Shown: positions 46,216 through 59,742 of the stretch, one piece after another
Position numbering within the stretch: position 1 is the stretch's first letter
Layout: every line of letters starts with the position of its first letter
NCBI RefSeq assembly: GCF_030700285.1
Contig: NZ_JAUYZJ010000022.1
Coordinates: 31,365-95,364 of the forward strand
Direction of reading: 5' to 3'
DNA: 64,000 nucleotides
From: Methylobacterium sp. NEAU K
GTDB taxonomy: Bacteria; Pseudomonadota; Alphaproteobacteria; Rhizobiales; Beijerinckiaceae
Translations under genes and position numbers: made by a program
Notes under the pieces: generated by a model
Told to the model about the DNA's origin: nothing
Seen by the model: only the letters and a program-made list of their open reading frames with translations
Database searches by the model: none

Positions 46216-46425
46216 GATCCGGCCCGTGAAGGAGAACAGGTCTTCGCTGACGGCCCAATGTTACAGATCGGTCGTCGCGTGGCCCGGCGCGCTGCATCAC
46301 AGCTCAGATCGCTTGCGTCAACGGCAAGGCGATAGGATAAATCGCAACTGTCGCCCGGGACCCACGAGTCCCAGCCGGGGCCCCGAGGTCGCCCGAGCCC
46401 GAGGCGGTTCTGAGGGAGCGGGACG

Positions 46426-48486
46426 ATGGGCACGGCGATCGGCAGGCATGGGCCCTGGGCCCTCGTGGGGGCGCTCGGCGCCGCGGCGCTCGCGATCGTG
46501 GCGAGCCAGCGGGGCGAGACCATCAACGCCCTCTGGATCGTGGTCGCGGCGGTCTGCGTCTACCTGATCGCCTATCGCTACTATGCCAAGTTCATCGCCG
46601 ACAAGGTGATGCACCTCGATCCGAAGCGCGTGACGCCGGCGGTGCGCCACAACGACGGGCTCGACTACGTCCCCACCAACCGCGGTGTCCTGTTCGGGCA
46701 CCATTTCGCGGCGATCGCGGGCGCGGGCCCGCTGGTCGGCCCGGTGCTCGCCGCGCAGATGGGCTACCTGCCCGGCATGCTCTGGATCCTGGCCGGCGTG
46801 GTGCTGGCGGGGGCGGTGCAGGACTTCATGGTCCTGTTCGTGTCCATGCGCCGGGACGGGCGCTCGCTGGGCGAGCTGATCCGGGCCGAGCTCGGCACCG
46901 TGCCGGGCATCATCGCCCTGTTCGGCACCTTCCTGATCATGGTGATCCTGCTGGCCGTGCTGGCGCTCATCGTGGTCAAGGCGCTGGCCGAGAGCCCCTG
47001 GGGCACGTTCACCGTGATGGCGACGATCCCGATCGCCATGCTGATGGGGGTCTATGCCCGCTACATCCGCCCCGGCCGGATCGGCGAGGTCTCGGTCCTC
47101 GGCTTCGTCCTGCTCATGCTGGCCATCGTCGGCGGCGGCTCCGTGGCGGCGAGCCCGGTCTGGGGCCCGGCCTTCACCTTCACCGGTCCGCAGCTCTGCT
47201 GGATGCTGATCGGCTACGGCTTCGTGGCGTCGATCCTGCCGGTCTGGCTGCTGCTGGCGCCGCGGGACTACCTCTCGACCTTCCTCAAGATCGGCACCAT
47301 CGTCGGGCTGGCGCTCGGCATCGCCGTCGTCGCGCCGCACGTGCAGATGCCCGCGGTGACGAAGTTCGTGGACGGCACCGGCCCGGTCTGGGCGGGCAGC
47401 CTGTTCCCGTTCCTGTTCATCACCATCGCGTGCGGCTCGGTCTCGGGCTTCCACGCCCTGATCTCGTCGGGCACGACCCCGAAGCTGATCGCCAGCGAGG
47501 CGGATGCCCGCTTCATCGGCTACGGCGGCATGCTGATGGAATCGTTCGTGGCGATCATGGCGCTGGTCTCGGCCTGCGTGATCGACCCGGGCGTGTACTT
47601 CACCATGAACTCGCCCGCCGCCCTGCTCGGCACGACGCCCGAGACCGCCGCCGCCGCGGTGACCAAGCTCGGCTTCGCCACCACCCCGGAGGTGATCACC
47701 CAGACCGCCGCGGATGTCGGCGAGCGCACGATCATCTCCCGCGCCGGCGGCGCGCCGACGCTGGCGGTCGGCATGGCCCACATCATCTCCTCCGCCGTGG
47801 GCGGCAAGGCGATGATGGCCTTCTGGTACCATTTCGCGATCCTGTTCGAGGCCCTGTTCATCCTCACCGCGGTGGATGCCGGCACCCGCGCCTGCCGGTT
47901 CATGGTCCAGGACCTCGTCGGGCTGGCGGTGCCGTCGTTCAAGAGAACCACGTCCTGGGGCCCGAGCATCGCCGCCACCGCGATCGCGGTGGGGGCCTGG
48001 GGCTACTTCCTGTACCAGGGCGTGACCGACCCGCTCGGCGGCATCAACACCCTGTGGCCGCTGTTCGGCATCTCCAACCAGATGTTGGCCGCGGTGGCGC
48101 TGACGCTCTGCACCGTGGTGATCTTCAAGATGAAGCGCGAGCGCTACGCGTTCGTGACCATCATCCCGACCGCGTGGCTGTGCCTCTGCACCCTCACGGC
48201 CGGCTGGCAGAAGATCTTCTCCGCGGACCCGAAGATCGGGTTCCTGGCCCATGCCGAGCGCTACGCGTCCGCGGCCGCCGAGGGCAAGATCCTGGCCCCG
48301 GCCAAGAACGCCGAGCAGATGGCGCAGATCATCCTCAACGACCGGATCGATGCCGTGCTGGCGGCCCTGTTCATCGGCCTCGTCGTGGCCATCGCGGGCT
48401 TCGGCATCGCCGCCTGCCTGAAGGCCCTGCGGGCCGACCGCTGGACCGCCCTGGAGACCGAGCCGCGCCTGGCCGCGGCCGAGTAG
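46426..48486 (+). CDS. cstA: Carbon starvation protein CstA
   Basis: 686 residues with about 16-18 transmembrane helices, full length. CstA/BtsT proteins import pyruvate and peptides during carbon limitation. Conserved stretches include VPTNRGVLFGHHFAAIAGAG and the SGTTPKLI..E block; the C-terminal domain region ends LKALRADRW. AGGCGG precedes the start after a short gap. YbdD follows 10 bases later. The leader (46216-46425) has an AT-rich GATAGGATAAATCG patch near 46328-46341 that may be the promoter. Confidence 0.94.
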   Translation: MGTAIGRHGPWALVGALGAAALAIVASQRGETINALWIVVAAVCVYLIAYRYYAKFIADKVMHLDPKRVTPAVRHNDGLDYVPTNRGVLFGHHFAAIAGAGPLVGPVLAAQMGYLPGMLWILAGVVLAGAVQDFMVLFVSMRRDGRSLGELIRAELGTVPGIIALFGTFLIMVILLAVLALIVVKALAESPWGTFTVMATIPIAMLMGVYARYIRPGRIGEVSVLGFVLLMLAIVGGGSVAASPVWGPAFTFTGPQLCWMLIGYGFVASILPVWLLLAPRDYLSTFLKIGTIVGLALGIAVVAPHVQMPAVTKFVDGTGPVWAGSLFPFLFITIACGSVSGFHALISSGTTPKLIASEADARFIGYGGMLMESFVAIMALVSACVIDPGVYFTMNSPAALLGTTPETAAAAVTKLGFATTPEVITQTAADVGERTIISRAGGAPTLAVGMAHIISSAVGGKAMMAFWYHFAILFEALFILTAVDAGTRACRFMVQDLVGLAVPSFKRTTSWGPSIAATAIAVGAWGYFLYQGVTDPLGGINTLWPLFGISNQMLAAVALTLCTVVIFKMKRERYAFVTIIPTAWLCLCTLTAGWQKIFSADPKIGFLAHAERYASAAAEGKILAPAKNAEQMAQIILNDRIDAVLAALFIGLVVAIAGFGIAACLKALRADRWTALETEPRLAAAE

Positions 48487-48496
48487 GGAGCGCGCC

Positions 48497-48715
48497 ATGC
48501 AGCCGCAGAGCCTGCGCCATCGCCTCCGGACGCTGTCCAAATGCGTCTGCGACGGTGCCCGGTTGATGGTGGGGCAGGGGGACTACGCGGCCTATGCCGC
48601 GCATGTCCGCCGGACCCATCCCGACCAGGTGCCGATGACCGAGGTGGAGTTCTTCCGCAACCGGGAGAACGCCCGCTTCGGGGTCGGCAACACGTCGGGG
48701 TTTCGCTGCTGCTGA
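48497..48715 (+). CDS. YbdD/YjiX family small protein
   Basis: 72 residues. The KCVCDGARLMVGQGDYAAYAAHVRRTHPD block with the FFRNRENARFG motif is the family signature, and it sits directly behind cstA as it does in E. coli (cstA-ybdD) and btsT-yjiX. GGGAG lies upstream of the ATG. It ends with two adjacent cysteines. The role is unknown, presumably linked to CstA function. Confidence 0.9.
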   Translation: MQPQSLRHRLRTLSKCVCDGARLMVGQGDYAAYAAHVRRTHPDQVPMTEVEFFRNRENARFGVGNTSGFRCC

Positions 48716-48941
48716 CGAGGCCGCGCCGCGGAGCCCGGACTCCAGAGCCGCCGCGCCAACCGATCTCGCAAGACGGCCTGTTTCATGCGGCCCGTTTCAC
48801 GTGGCTCCACCTGCGCATCCGGATTCCGGGCTCTCGCCTGCGGCGACCCCCGGGATGACGGCGCGTTGATCTGAAACGGCCGATCGGGACCCGATCCGGC
48901 CGGCGGGCGTTCTCCCGGCCCTCGCCAGACGCCGAGAGCCG
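48716..48941. other. Gap with repeat between ybdD and the DUF3606 gene
   Basis: 226 bases, filled largely by a REP-like palindrome (48823-48856) and its flanks; no gene with coding character is visible. Confidence 0.45.
48823..48856. repeat. REP-like intergenic palindrome, copy B
   Basis: ATTCCGGGCTCTCGCCTGC then GGCGACCCCCGGGAT, followed by GACGGCGCGTTGAT. The ends ATTCCGGG and CCCGGGAT pair with one mismatch. Upstream CCACCTGCG and the TCCGGATTCCGGG context also appear before copy C. Confidence 0.55.
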
Positions 48942-49142
48942 ATGACCGACGAGCGCGCGCAGGACCGGACCGAGCCGAAGGCCGTGAACGTCGCCCATGC
49001 CTGGGAACGGGCCTACTGGGCGCGCCGCTTCATGGTGCCGGTGGAGCAGGTCGAGGCCGCAGTGGCGGCGGTCGGCGACCAGCCGGCCCGCGTGGCGGCC
49101 CATCTCGGGCGGGACTGGCCGGGCCACGAAACCATAACCTGA
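48942..49142 (+). CDS. DUF3606 domain protein
   Basis: 66 residues. NVAHAWERAYWARRF followed by VPVEQVEAAVAAVGD is the DUF3606 pattern, a short helical domain. Soluble, acidic and abundant in Hyphomicrobiales, often stress-related. Function unknown. No strong ribosome site is seen. Confidence 0.75.
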   Translation: MTDERAQDRTEPKAVNVAHAWERAYWARRFMVPVEQVEAAVAAVGDQPARVAAHLGRDWPGHETIT

Positions 49143-49233
49143 GCGCCGGACCCGCGGTCCCCGGCGCGAGCTCGACCGCATCTTGACTCGGCGGCCACAA
49201 TATCCGCCATCTCCGACCCCAGGGGAGGTCGGC

Positions 49234-49668
49234 ATGAGCATTTTCCAGGACGCGATCCTTCGGTTCGGCCGCACGATCATGTCGTATGCGGGCGACGCGG
49301 TCTTCCTCCAGGCCGCGGTCTCGGCCGCGGCGAACGTCATCGTGGCGGACGGGGACGTGGCCGAGGAGGAGATCGAATCTGCGATCACCGGCATCCGCGC
49401 CAACCCGATCCTCGAGAAGTCGTACGACACGCTGCGCGTCGAGCAGGAACTGTACGAGGCCATCGCCCGGGCCAAGACCCGCGCGGGGCGCCTGGAGAAC
49501 CTGCGCCTCGTGGGGGCCATCGCGGAGCGCCCGATCGACCAGCGCCAGGACGTGTTCCTGATCGGTGCCGACGTGGCCGATTTCGACGGCATCAGCGAGG
49601 TCGAGCACAAGGCGCTCGATGAAATCGCCGCGGCGCTGCAGGTCGACAAGTCCGCGCTGCTGCGCTGA
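49234..49668 (+). CDS. TerB-family protein
   Basis: 144 residues from ATG 49234, which has AGGGGAGG upstream. The TerB/DjlA-N helical fold is recognisable from VSAAANVIVADGDVAEEEIES and DVADFDGISEVEHKALDEIAAAL, with the Asp/Glu residues that could bind metal. Such stand-alone TerB proteins need not confer tellurite resistance. No other ter genes are nearby. Confidence 0.8.
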   Translation: MSIFQDAILRFGRTIMSYAGDAVFLQAAVSAAANVIVADGDVAEEEIESAITGIRANPILEKSYDTLRVEQELYEAIARAKTRAGRLENLRLVGAIAERPIDQRQDVFLIGADVADFDGISEVEHKALDEIAAALQVDKSALLR

Positions 49669-50011
49669 TCCGCGGAGGGGCGCCCCTCTCCAGACAGGCG
49701 TGACAACCCCGCGTCGGCTTCTCCAATCCCCGCCCTTATCCCGAGATGCCGGAGCGCAGCGGAGGCCTCGAAGGAGATTTCCCGGGATCACACCGCTATC
49801 GGGAGCCCGCCTTCGAGGCGGCTCCGCCGCACCTCGGGACGAGGGGGCGGGTCGGATGATGCCCGGCTCGGAAGCGAGACCTCCGCCGCAGCCCTGCGGC
49901 CTCGCGGCCCGTCCCTTGCCTGTCCGGACATGATAGCGAATCAATCCGGGCGTCCAATGCGCCGGCACCTGACGCGAAGAAGCCGGCCCGGTGCTGGCCG
50001 GCGGAGACCGC
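49669..50011. other. Gap with a long inverted repeat before the RND gene
   Basis: 343 bases. Most of it is a long imperfect inverted repeat (49733-49845). No gene is supported. Confidence 0.45.
49733..49845. repeat. Long intergenic inverted repeat
   Basis: A left arm starting CCCTTATCCCGAGATGCCGG and ending GGCCTCGAA pairs, with one gap, with a right arm starting TTCGAGGCGG and ending CTCGGGACGAGGG. Palindromic elements of this CCTCGAAGG / CCGAGGTGC style are dispersed in many Bradyrhizobium and Methylobacterium genomes. It could form a strong hairpin in RNA from either strand. Confidence 0.55.
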
Positions 50012-53284
<3,273 letters not shown>

Positions 53285-53618
53285 GGCGAGGCGCGGCCGC
53301 TTCTCCACCCCTCGCTCCTTGATCGGCGATGTACCGGTGGCAGGGGTCAACCACCGTGTCGTTCCGGAGCGCCGCAGGCGAGCCCGGCTCCGGAGGGGCC
53401 GCCGACAGTGCGGAACCTTGATCCACCTGCGTTTCTGGATCCCGGGCTCCGCTCCGCGGCCCCGGGATCACTAGGCGGGTGTTCGGGCGCTCGTGCCGAC
53501 CCCGGATCCCTGGGGAACACGATCTCCACATGCGATGGGCCGCCCCGTACGGGGGAGGGAAAACATTGTTTCTCAGAAGCTTGCTGCCGAAACCGGCTGG
53601 CTTCCAAGACGCCGCCCC
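53285..53618. other. Gap between the RND gene and cynS
   Basis: 334 bases with a REP-like hairpin (53439-53468) and another palindromic, GAGCCCGG-rich stretch near 53355-53395. It separates two convergent genes and holds no supported gene. Confidence 0.45.
53439..53468. repeat. REP-like intergenic palindrome, copy C
   Basis: ATCCCGGG, a loop containing CTCCGCTCCGCGGC, CCCGGGAT: a perfect 8-bp outer stem. It lies between convergent genes and is probably transcribed from both sides. Related to copies at 9746-9773 and 48823-48856. Confidence 0.6.
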
Positions 53619-54107
53619 TCAGCCCTCCTTGAAGCCGTACTCGGGCGTGTCGTCGTCGTTGCCGTAGTACTTGTAGGGCAGGAACTTGCCCGACATGGTC
53701 AGCTTCACGCGGTCGCCCTTGTTGTTGGCCTCGCGGGCCATGTCCATGTTGAAGTCGATCGCCGACATGATGCCGTCGCCGAACTCCTCCTGGATCAGCT
53801 CTTTGAAGGTCGTGCCGTAGACCATAACCAGCTCGTAGAACCGGTAGATCAGCGGGTCGGTGGGCGGCAGCGCCGGGATCGAGCCGCGATAGGGCGGCTC
53901 GTTGAGCATGCGCTCCTCGGCCGCCGTGAGCCCGAACAGCGCGGCGGCCTTCTTGGCCTGGGCCTTGGGCAGCTTCATCTGTCCCATGCAGGCGGCGGTG
54001 ATCAGGATCGGCGAGAGGCCGCCGATCTGCTCCTGGATGTGCTTCCAGGTCCAGCCGTTCTCGCGCTTGATGTCGAGAAGCTTCTCGGTCAGATCCTCGC
54101 GTTTCAT
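53619..54107 (-). CDS. cynS: Cyanate hydratase (cyanase)
   Basis: 162 residues. It turns cyanate and bicarbonate into ammonia and two CO2, detoxifying cyanate and yielding nitrogen. The decamer's catalytic residues are present: Arg and Glu in PLIYRFYELVMVYG and Ser in GDGIMSAIDF. The N-terminal part is the HTH-like dimer domain (MKREDLTEKLLDIKRENGWTW). GGGAG precedes ATG 54107. It is divergent from the sigma-54 activator gene. There is no cynT carbonic anhydrase or transporter beside it. Confidence 0.96.
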   Translation of the reverse strand: MKREDLTEKLLDIKRENGWTWKHIQEQIGGLSPILITAACMGQMKLPKAQAKKAAALFGLTAAEERMLNEPPYRGSIPALPPTDPLIYRFYELVMVYGTTFKELIQEEFGDGIMSAIDFNMDMAREANNKGDRVKLTMSGKFLPYKYYGNDDDTPEYGFKEG

Positions 54108-54270
54108 GGTCGGCTCCCGTGCTCGATCGTCCGGATGGTTCGGGTGGGGCCGCGGACGCGCTGCAGCCCCACCCCGCCCCGTCGCGGGGCGCGCACCCCG
54201 CTGGCGACCGGGAGGGGGGAATCGGTCGGAGCCGGGTGCGGAAGACCGTCCATGCGGTCGTCTTCGAAGT

Positions 54271-54286
54271 GGCAAACCGTATGCCA
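54271..54286 (-). promoter_or_regulatory. Sigma-54 (-24/-12) promoter of cynS
   Basis: Read on the minus strand this is TGGCATACGGTTTGCC, a close match to TGGCAC-N5-TTGCW with the required GG-N10-GC spacing. Transcription would start near 54260, giving a leader of about 150 bases. The plus strand over the same bases, TGGCAAACCGTATGCC, also has GG-N10-GC spacing. Confidence 0.7.
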
Positions 54287-54362
54287 GCCGGTTTGTCCGA
54301 AGAAACCCCTGTCTTCGAAGGACTTTACGCGAAGGACTGCCAGTCACGACATCTCGTCGGAA

Positions 54363-54380
54363 ACGAGATATCGTCAGCAT

Positions 54381-54395
<15 letters not shown>
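54363..54395. promoter_or_regulatory. 33-bp palindromic operator over the activator start codon
   Basis: ACGAGATATCGTCA (54363-54376), a 5-base spacer, then TGACGAAATCTCGT (54382-54395): 13 of 14 arm positions are complementary. A third ATCTCGT lies at 54351-54357. The palindrome covers the activator's ATG (54381-54383) and is centred about 100 bases upstream of the cynS -24/-12 element, the usual distance for an enhancer site. Confidence 0.6.
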
Positions 54396-56288
<1,893 letters not shown>

Positions 56289-56416
56289 CCGGGATCCGGG
56301 TCGCGAAGCGTGGTTTCGATGCACCGGGCAGGCGGGAAGCGCGTATCCACGGCCGGAAACGCTTGCATCCGCGGCGTGTTTTCGGACCATGCACCTTCGG
56401 GTCTCGGAGGCGGGCT

Positions 56417-58006
56417 TTGGACGGGGACGATCGGGACGGACAGACGGCGGTCGAGGAGGCGGGCACATCCGCGCCGCCGATCCCCTGGGAATTCGTGCTT
56501 CCGGAGGAGACGGCCACCGAGGATCTCGGCCTGTTCCTCTCCGAGTTCCTTCTCCCGGGCGACGTCGTGGCGCTCTCGGGCGGCCTGGGCGGCGGCAAGA
56601 CGACGCTGGCGCGCGCGGTGATCCGCGAACTCGCCGGTGACCCGCTGCTGGAGGTGCCGAGCCCGACCTTCACGCTGATCCAGCCCTACACGGCCCGCGA
56701 CGGCCGCGCGATCATCCACGCCGACCTCTACCGGCTGCGCGACCCCGACGAATTGGTGGAACTCGGCTTCGAGGAGATGGCCGAGGAGGCGATCACCCTG
56801 GTCGAGTGGCCCGACCGGATGCCGCCCCGCGACGGCCCCGTGCTCACCGTGGACCTATCGCTGCGGGCCGAGTTCGGCGACGGGGCGCGCTTCGCCCGGA
56901 TCGACGGCTCCGGCGGCATGCGCCCCCGCCTGGACAGGGCCCGCGCGGTGCGCCGGCTCCTCGACCGCAGCGGCTGGGATATCGCCGAGCGCACCCTGAT
57001 GCAGGGGGATGCCTCGTCCCGCGCCTACGAGCGCCTGACGAAGCCCGACGGCACCACCGCGGTGCTGATGATCGCCCCGCCCCGCCCCGATGGACCGGCG
57101 GTCCGCGACGGCAAGCCCTACAGCGCGATCGTGCATCTCGCCGAGAGCGTCCACGCCTTCGTGGCGCTCGACCGCGGCCTGCGGGCGCTGGGCTTCTCGG
57201 CGCCGCGGATCTACGGCGAGGACCTCGCCGAAGGCCTGCTGATCCTGGAGGATCTCGGCAGCGAGCCCGTGGTCGACGCGGGCGGCCCCCGGCCCGAGCG
57301 CTATGCCGAGGCGGTGCGCCTGCTCGCCAAGCTCCACGCGACCCCGCTGCCCGCGGTGCTGCCGGTGGCGGACGGGATCGAGCACGTCCTGCCTCCCTAC
57401 GACGCGGCGGCCCTGCTGTTCGAGGCGGAGCTGATGCCCGAGTGGTACGCCCCGGCGATCCGGAACGTCACCCTGTCCGAGGCCGCGCGGGCGGAGTTCG
57501 TGGAGCTGTGGCGGGCTGCCCTGCAGGGCGCGGTCCCGGACCGGGCCACCTGGACCCTGCGCGACTACCACTCGCCGAACCTGATCTGGCTGCCCGAGCG
57601 CGACGGGCTGGAGCGGGTCGGTCTGATCGACTTCCAGGACGCCGTAATGGGTCATCCGGCCTACGACGTCGCCTCGCTGCTGCAGGATGCCCGGGTCGAC
57701 GCCAGCGCAGAGTTCGAGCTGCGGCTGCTCGGCCTCTACGCCCGCGAGCGCCGCGGCCGGGACCCGGCCTTCGATGTCGGCGCCTTCGCCACCGCCTACG
57801 CCCTGCTGGCCGCCCAGCGCGCCACCAAGATCCTCGGCATCTTCGCCCGGCTCGACCGGCGCGACGGCAAGCCCGGCTACCTCGCCCACCTGCCACGGAT
57901 CGAGGGCTACCTCGCCCGCAACCTCGCCCATCCGGCGCTCGCCGGCCTGCGGGCCTGGCATGCTGCGCACCTGCCGGGCCTCGTCGCCCCCGCTTCCGAG
58001 GCCTAG
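56417..58006 (+). CDS. Fused TsaE - sugar kinase (AmgK-like)
   Basis: 529 residues from TTG 56417, with GGAGG at 7 bases. Residues about 25-160 are TsaE, the ATPase for tRNA threonylcarbamoyladenosine synthesis, with Walker A SGGLGGGKTTLARA, TFTLIQPY and HADLYRL. Residues about 175-520 are an aminoglycoside-phosphotransferase-fold kinase related to AmgK, with the catalytic loop in LRDYHSPNLIWL and the metal Asp in GLIDFQD. AmgK phosphorylates MurNAc/GlcNAc at C1. The fusion is known in alphaproteobacteria. murU follows 111 bases later. Confidence 0.9.
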   Translation: MDGDDRDGQTAVEEAGTSAPPIPWEFVLPEETATEDLGLFLSEFLLPGDVVALSGGLGGGKTTLARAVIRELAGDPLLEVPSPTFTLIQPYTARDGRAIIHADLYRLRDPDELVELGFEEMAEEAITLVEWPDRMPPRDGPVLTVDLSLRAEFGDGARFARIDGSGGMRPRLDRARAVRRLLDRSGWDIAERTLMQGDASSRAYERLTKPDGTTAVLMIAPPRPDGPAVRDGKPYSAIVHLAESVHAFVALDRGLRALGFSAPRIYGEDLAEGLLILEDLGSEPVVDAGGPRPERYAEAVRLLAKLHATPLPAVLPVADGIEHVLPPYDAAALLFEAELMPEWYAPAIRNVTLSEAARAEFVELWRAALQGAVPDRATWTLRDYHSPNLIWLPERDGLERVGLIDFQDAVMGHPAYDVASLLQDARVDASAEFELRLLGLYARERRGRDPAFDVGAFATAYALLAAQRATKILGIFARLDRRDGKPGYLAHLPRIEGYLARNLAHPALAGLRAWHAAHLPGLVAPASEA

Positions 58007-58117
58007 AGAGGCTGCCTCGTCACGAGGACGGCATCTCCGACCGTGTGTGATCGCAGGATGATCTCGGAAAGTCGGACCCCCCGTGTCCGCATCGTGCTCT
58101 AACCACCGGATTCCCGC

Positions 58118-58858
58118 ATGAGCGAGCCCGCCCCCGCCGTCACCCACGCCTTCGTGTTGGCCGCGGGCCTGGGCAAGCGCATGCGCCCGGTGACCGCCAC
58201 GGTGCCCAAGCCCCTGGTCGAGGTGGCCGGCAAGGCGCTCCTCGACCACGCCCTCGACCGGGCCGCGGAGGCCGGGATCGACACTGCCGTCGTCAACGTC
58301 CACTACCTCGCCGACCTGATCGAGGGCCACCTCGCCCGCCGGACCGAGGGGCCCGCCACCCTGGTCTCCGACGAGCGTGCGGCGCTGCTGGAGACCGGAG
58401 GCGGCATCCGCAAGGCGCTGCCGCTGCTCGGCGAGCGCCCCTTCGTGGTTCTCAACTCGGATTCATTCTGGCTTGAGGGGTCGTCCCCCAATCTCCGTCG
58501 GCTGATCGCCGCCTGGGACGCGCGCCGCATGGACGCCCTGCTGCTGGTGGCGCCCACCGCCACCAGCCTCGGCTACGAGGGCGCGGGGGATTTCGTGATG
58601 GACACGGACGGCCGCCTGGAGCGCCGCGGCGAGCGTGAGTTGGCGCCCTTCATCTACGCGGGCGTGGCGATCCTGACGCCGGACCTCTTCGCCGCGACGC
58701 CGGACGGGGCTTTCTCGCTCAACCTGCTGTTCGACCGGGCGATCGGAGCCGGGCGTCTGTTCGGCATGCGCCTCGACGGTCAATGGCTCCATGTCGGCAC
58801 CCCGGACGCGATCCGCGCCGCCGAGGAGCGCGTGCGGGCTAGCGCCCGGGCCCCGTAG
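58118..58858 (+). CDS. murU: N-acetylmuramate-1-phosphate uridylyltransferase-like
   Basis: 246 residues. A nucleotidyltransferase with AFVLAAGLGKRMRPVT as the NTP-binding motif and VPKPLVEVAGKALL as the substrate segment; NSDSFWLEG gives the metal Asp. In the AmgK-MurU pathway it turns MurNAc-1-phosphate into UDP-MurNAc, bypassing MurA/MurB and hence fosfomycin. Its position next to an AmgK-like kinase supports this over the closely related mannose-1-phosphate guanylyltransferase reading. Confidence 0.88.
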   Translation: MSEPAPAVTHAFVLAAGLGKRMRPVTATVPKPLVEVAGKALLDHALDRAAEAGIDTAVVNVHYLADLIEGHLARRTEGPATLVSDERAALLETGGGIRKALPLLGERPFVVLNSDSFWLEGSSPNLRRLIAAWDARRMDALLLVAPTATSLGYEGAGDFVMDTDGRLERRGERELAPFIYAGVAILTPDLFAATPDGAFSLNLLFDRAIGAGRLFGMRLDGQWLHVGTPDAIRAAEERVRASARAP

Positions 58859-58984
58859 CGCCGGGCCGGTTCGGGCCGATCCCGACATGTCGATCGCGTC
58901 TTGCCGATCGCGTCTTGCCAAGCCCGATCCGAGCCTCTAGAAGCCCCTTCGCACCGGCGGTCCAAGACGCCGCCGACGTGCCAG

Positions 58985-59061
58985 GCGCCCGTAGCTCAGC
59001 TGGATAGAGCACCAGACTACGAATCTGGGGGTCAGAGGTTCGAATCCTTTCGGGCGCGCCA
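58985..59061 (+). tRNA. tRNA-Arg(ACG)
   Basis: 77 nt with encoded CCA. Acceptor stem GCGCCCG/CGGGCGC, D stem GCTC/GAGC, anticodon stem CCAGA/TCTGG with loop CTACGAA (anticodon ACG), T stem AGAGG/CCTTT with one G-T. The coding style changes abruptly just after it, making its 3' end a candidate integration site; no second copy of the tRNA end is seen in the window. Confidence 0.95.
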
Positions 59062-59148
59062 TCACTTAGCTAGCTTTTCAAAATCTGCCGAACCGACCGG
59101 GGTAACGCTGCGGGTAACAGCGAACCCACTCGGTGACAGCTGACGCCC

Positions 59149-59174
59149 GCACCGGATGCGCGAGCGACGTTCGT
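59149..59174 (+). repeat. Direct repeat, copy 1
   Basis: A 26-base unit GCACCGGATGCGCGAGCG plus ACGTTCGT. It recurs at 59380-59405 with two mismatches; the pair flanks the small ORF at 59211-59375. Confidence 0.6.
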
Positions 59175-59210
59175 TGGCGTAGGTGACATCCTCGAAGCGG
59201 GGAGGATGCC

Positions 59211-59375
59211 TTGGTTTACGTGCTCATCATCATGCTGGCCGGATCAGGCGCGTCGGTCGGATCCGTCGAGTTCAATAGTAAGCAGGCGTGCGAAGCGGCG
59301 GCGAAGGCGATCGCTGACTCCGGCCGTCCCTTTGCCGGCGCTTCCGCGATCACGGTGTGCGTGGCCAAGGGGTAG
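59211..59375 (+). CDS. Small protein with N-terminal hydrophobic helix
   Basis: 54 residues from TTG 59211, preceded by an excellent GGGAGGA ribosome site. A hydrophobic start (VYVLIIMLAGSGASVGS) is followed by VEFNSKQACEAAAKAIAD and a closing ITVCVAKG; the two cysteines could form a disulfide. Similar short proteins occur in accessory regions and prophages of Hyphomicrobiales. It may be exported. Function unknown. Confidence 0.6.
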   Translation: MVYVLIIMLAGSGASVGSVEFNSKQACEAAAKAIADSGRPFAGASAITVCVAKG

Positions 59376-59742
59376 GCTCGCACGGGATGCGCGAGCGGCG
59401 TTCGTGCGGGCACCTCTTTCTGCGTTGAAACGTCCACCTTCACGCATTCACGCGGCGCCGCCGGCAATTAGCTGGTCATCCAAGTCCGCCCCCGCCTCGC
59501 CCCTCAGCGACGAGGGCGGGCGTGGATGCATAATTCTTGCGTCCAGTGCCGGGTCGAGGTCTCCTCTCGACCTCCACGCTCGCCCCGAAGCTTAATGCCC
59601 CCCAGCTAGCTGAGGGACGGGCGTGGACGCTGCGCCTGCTTTCGCTCACGGATGAGCAAAAGTTGGTTCCCCCGAATAACCCTCGGCCGACCAAGTGGCA
59701 GACTTCGCCGCTTGAACCGACGCAAAGCTGCGTTCGTCGGCC
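59376..59742. other. 367-base gap in the accessory tract
   Basis: It contains repeat copy 2, a GGTCGAG/CTCGACC hairpin near 59551-59571 that could end either neighbour's transcript, and two GGGCGTGGA motifs. Reading frames here look random, so I call no gene. Confidence 0.4.
59380..59405 (+). repeat. Direct repeat, copy 2
   Basis: GCACGGGATGCGCGAGCG plus GCGTTCGT, 231 bases downstream of copy 1 and differing at two positions. It begins 4 bases after the small ORF's stop. Confidence 0.6.

Noticed and set aside
46318..48540. 740-codon minus-strand frame over cstA
   Set aside because: Same shadow-frame composition bias; no recognisable domain, and cstA is clear.
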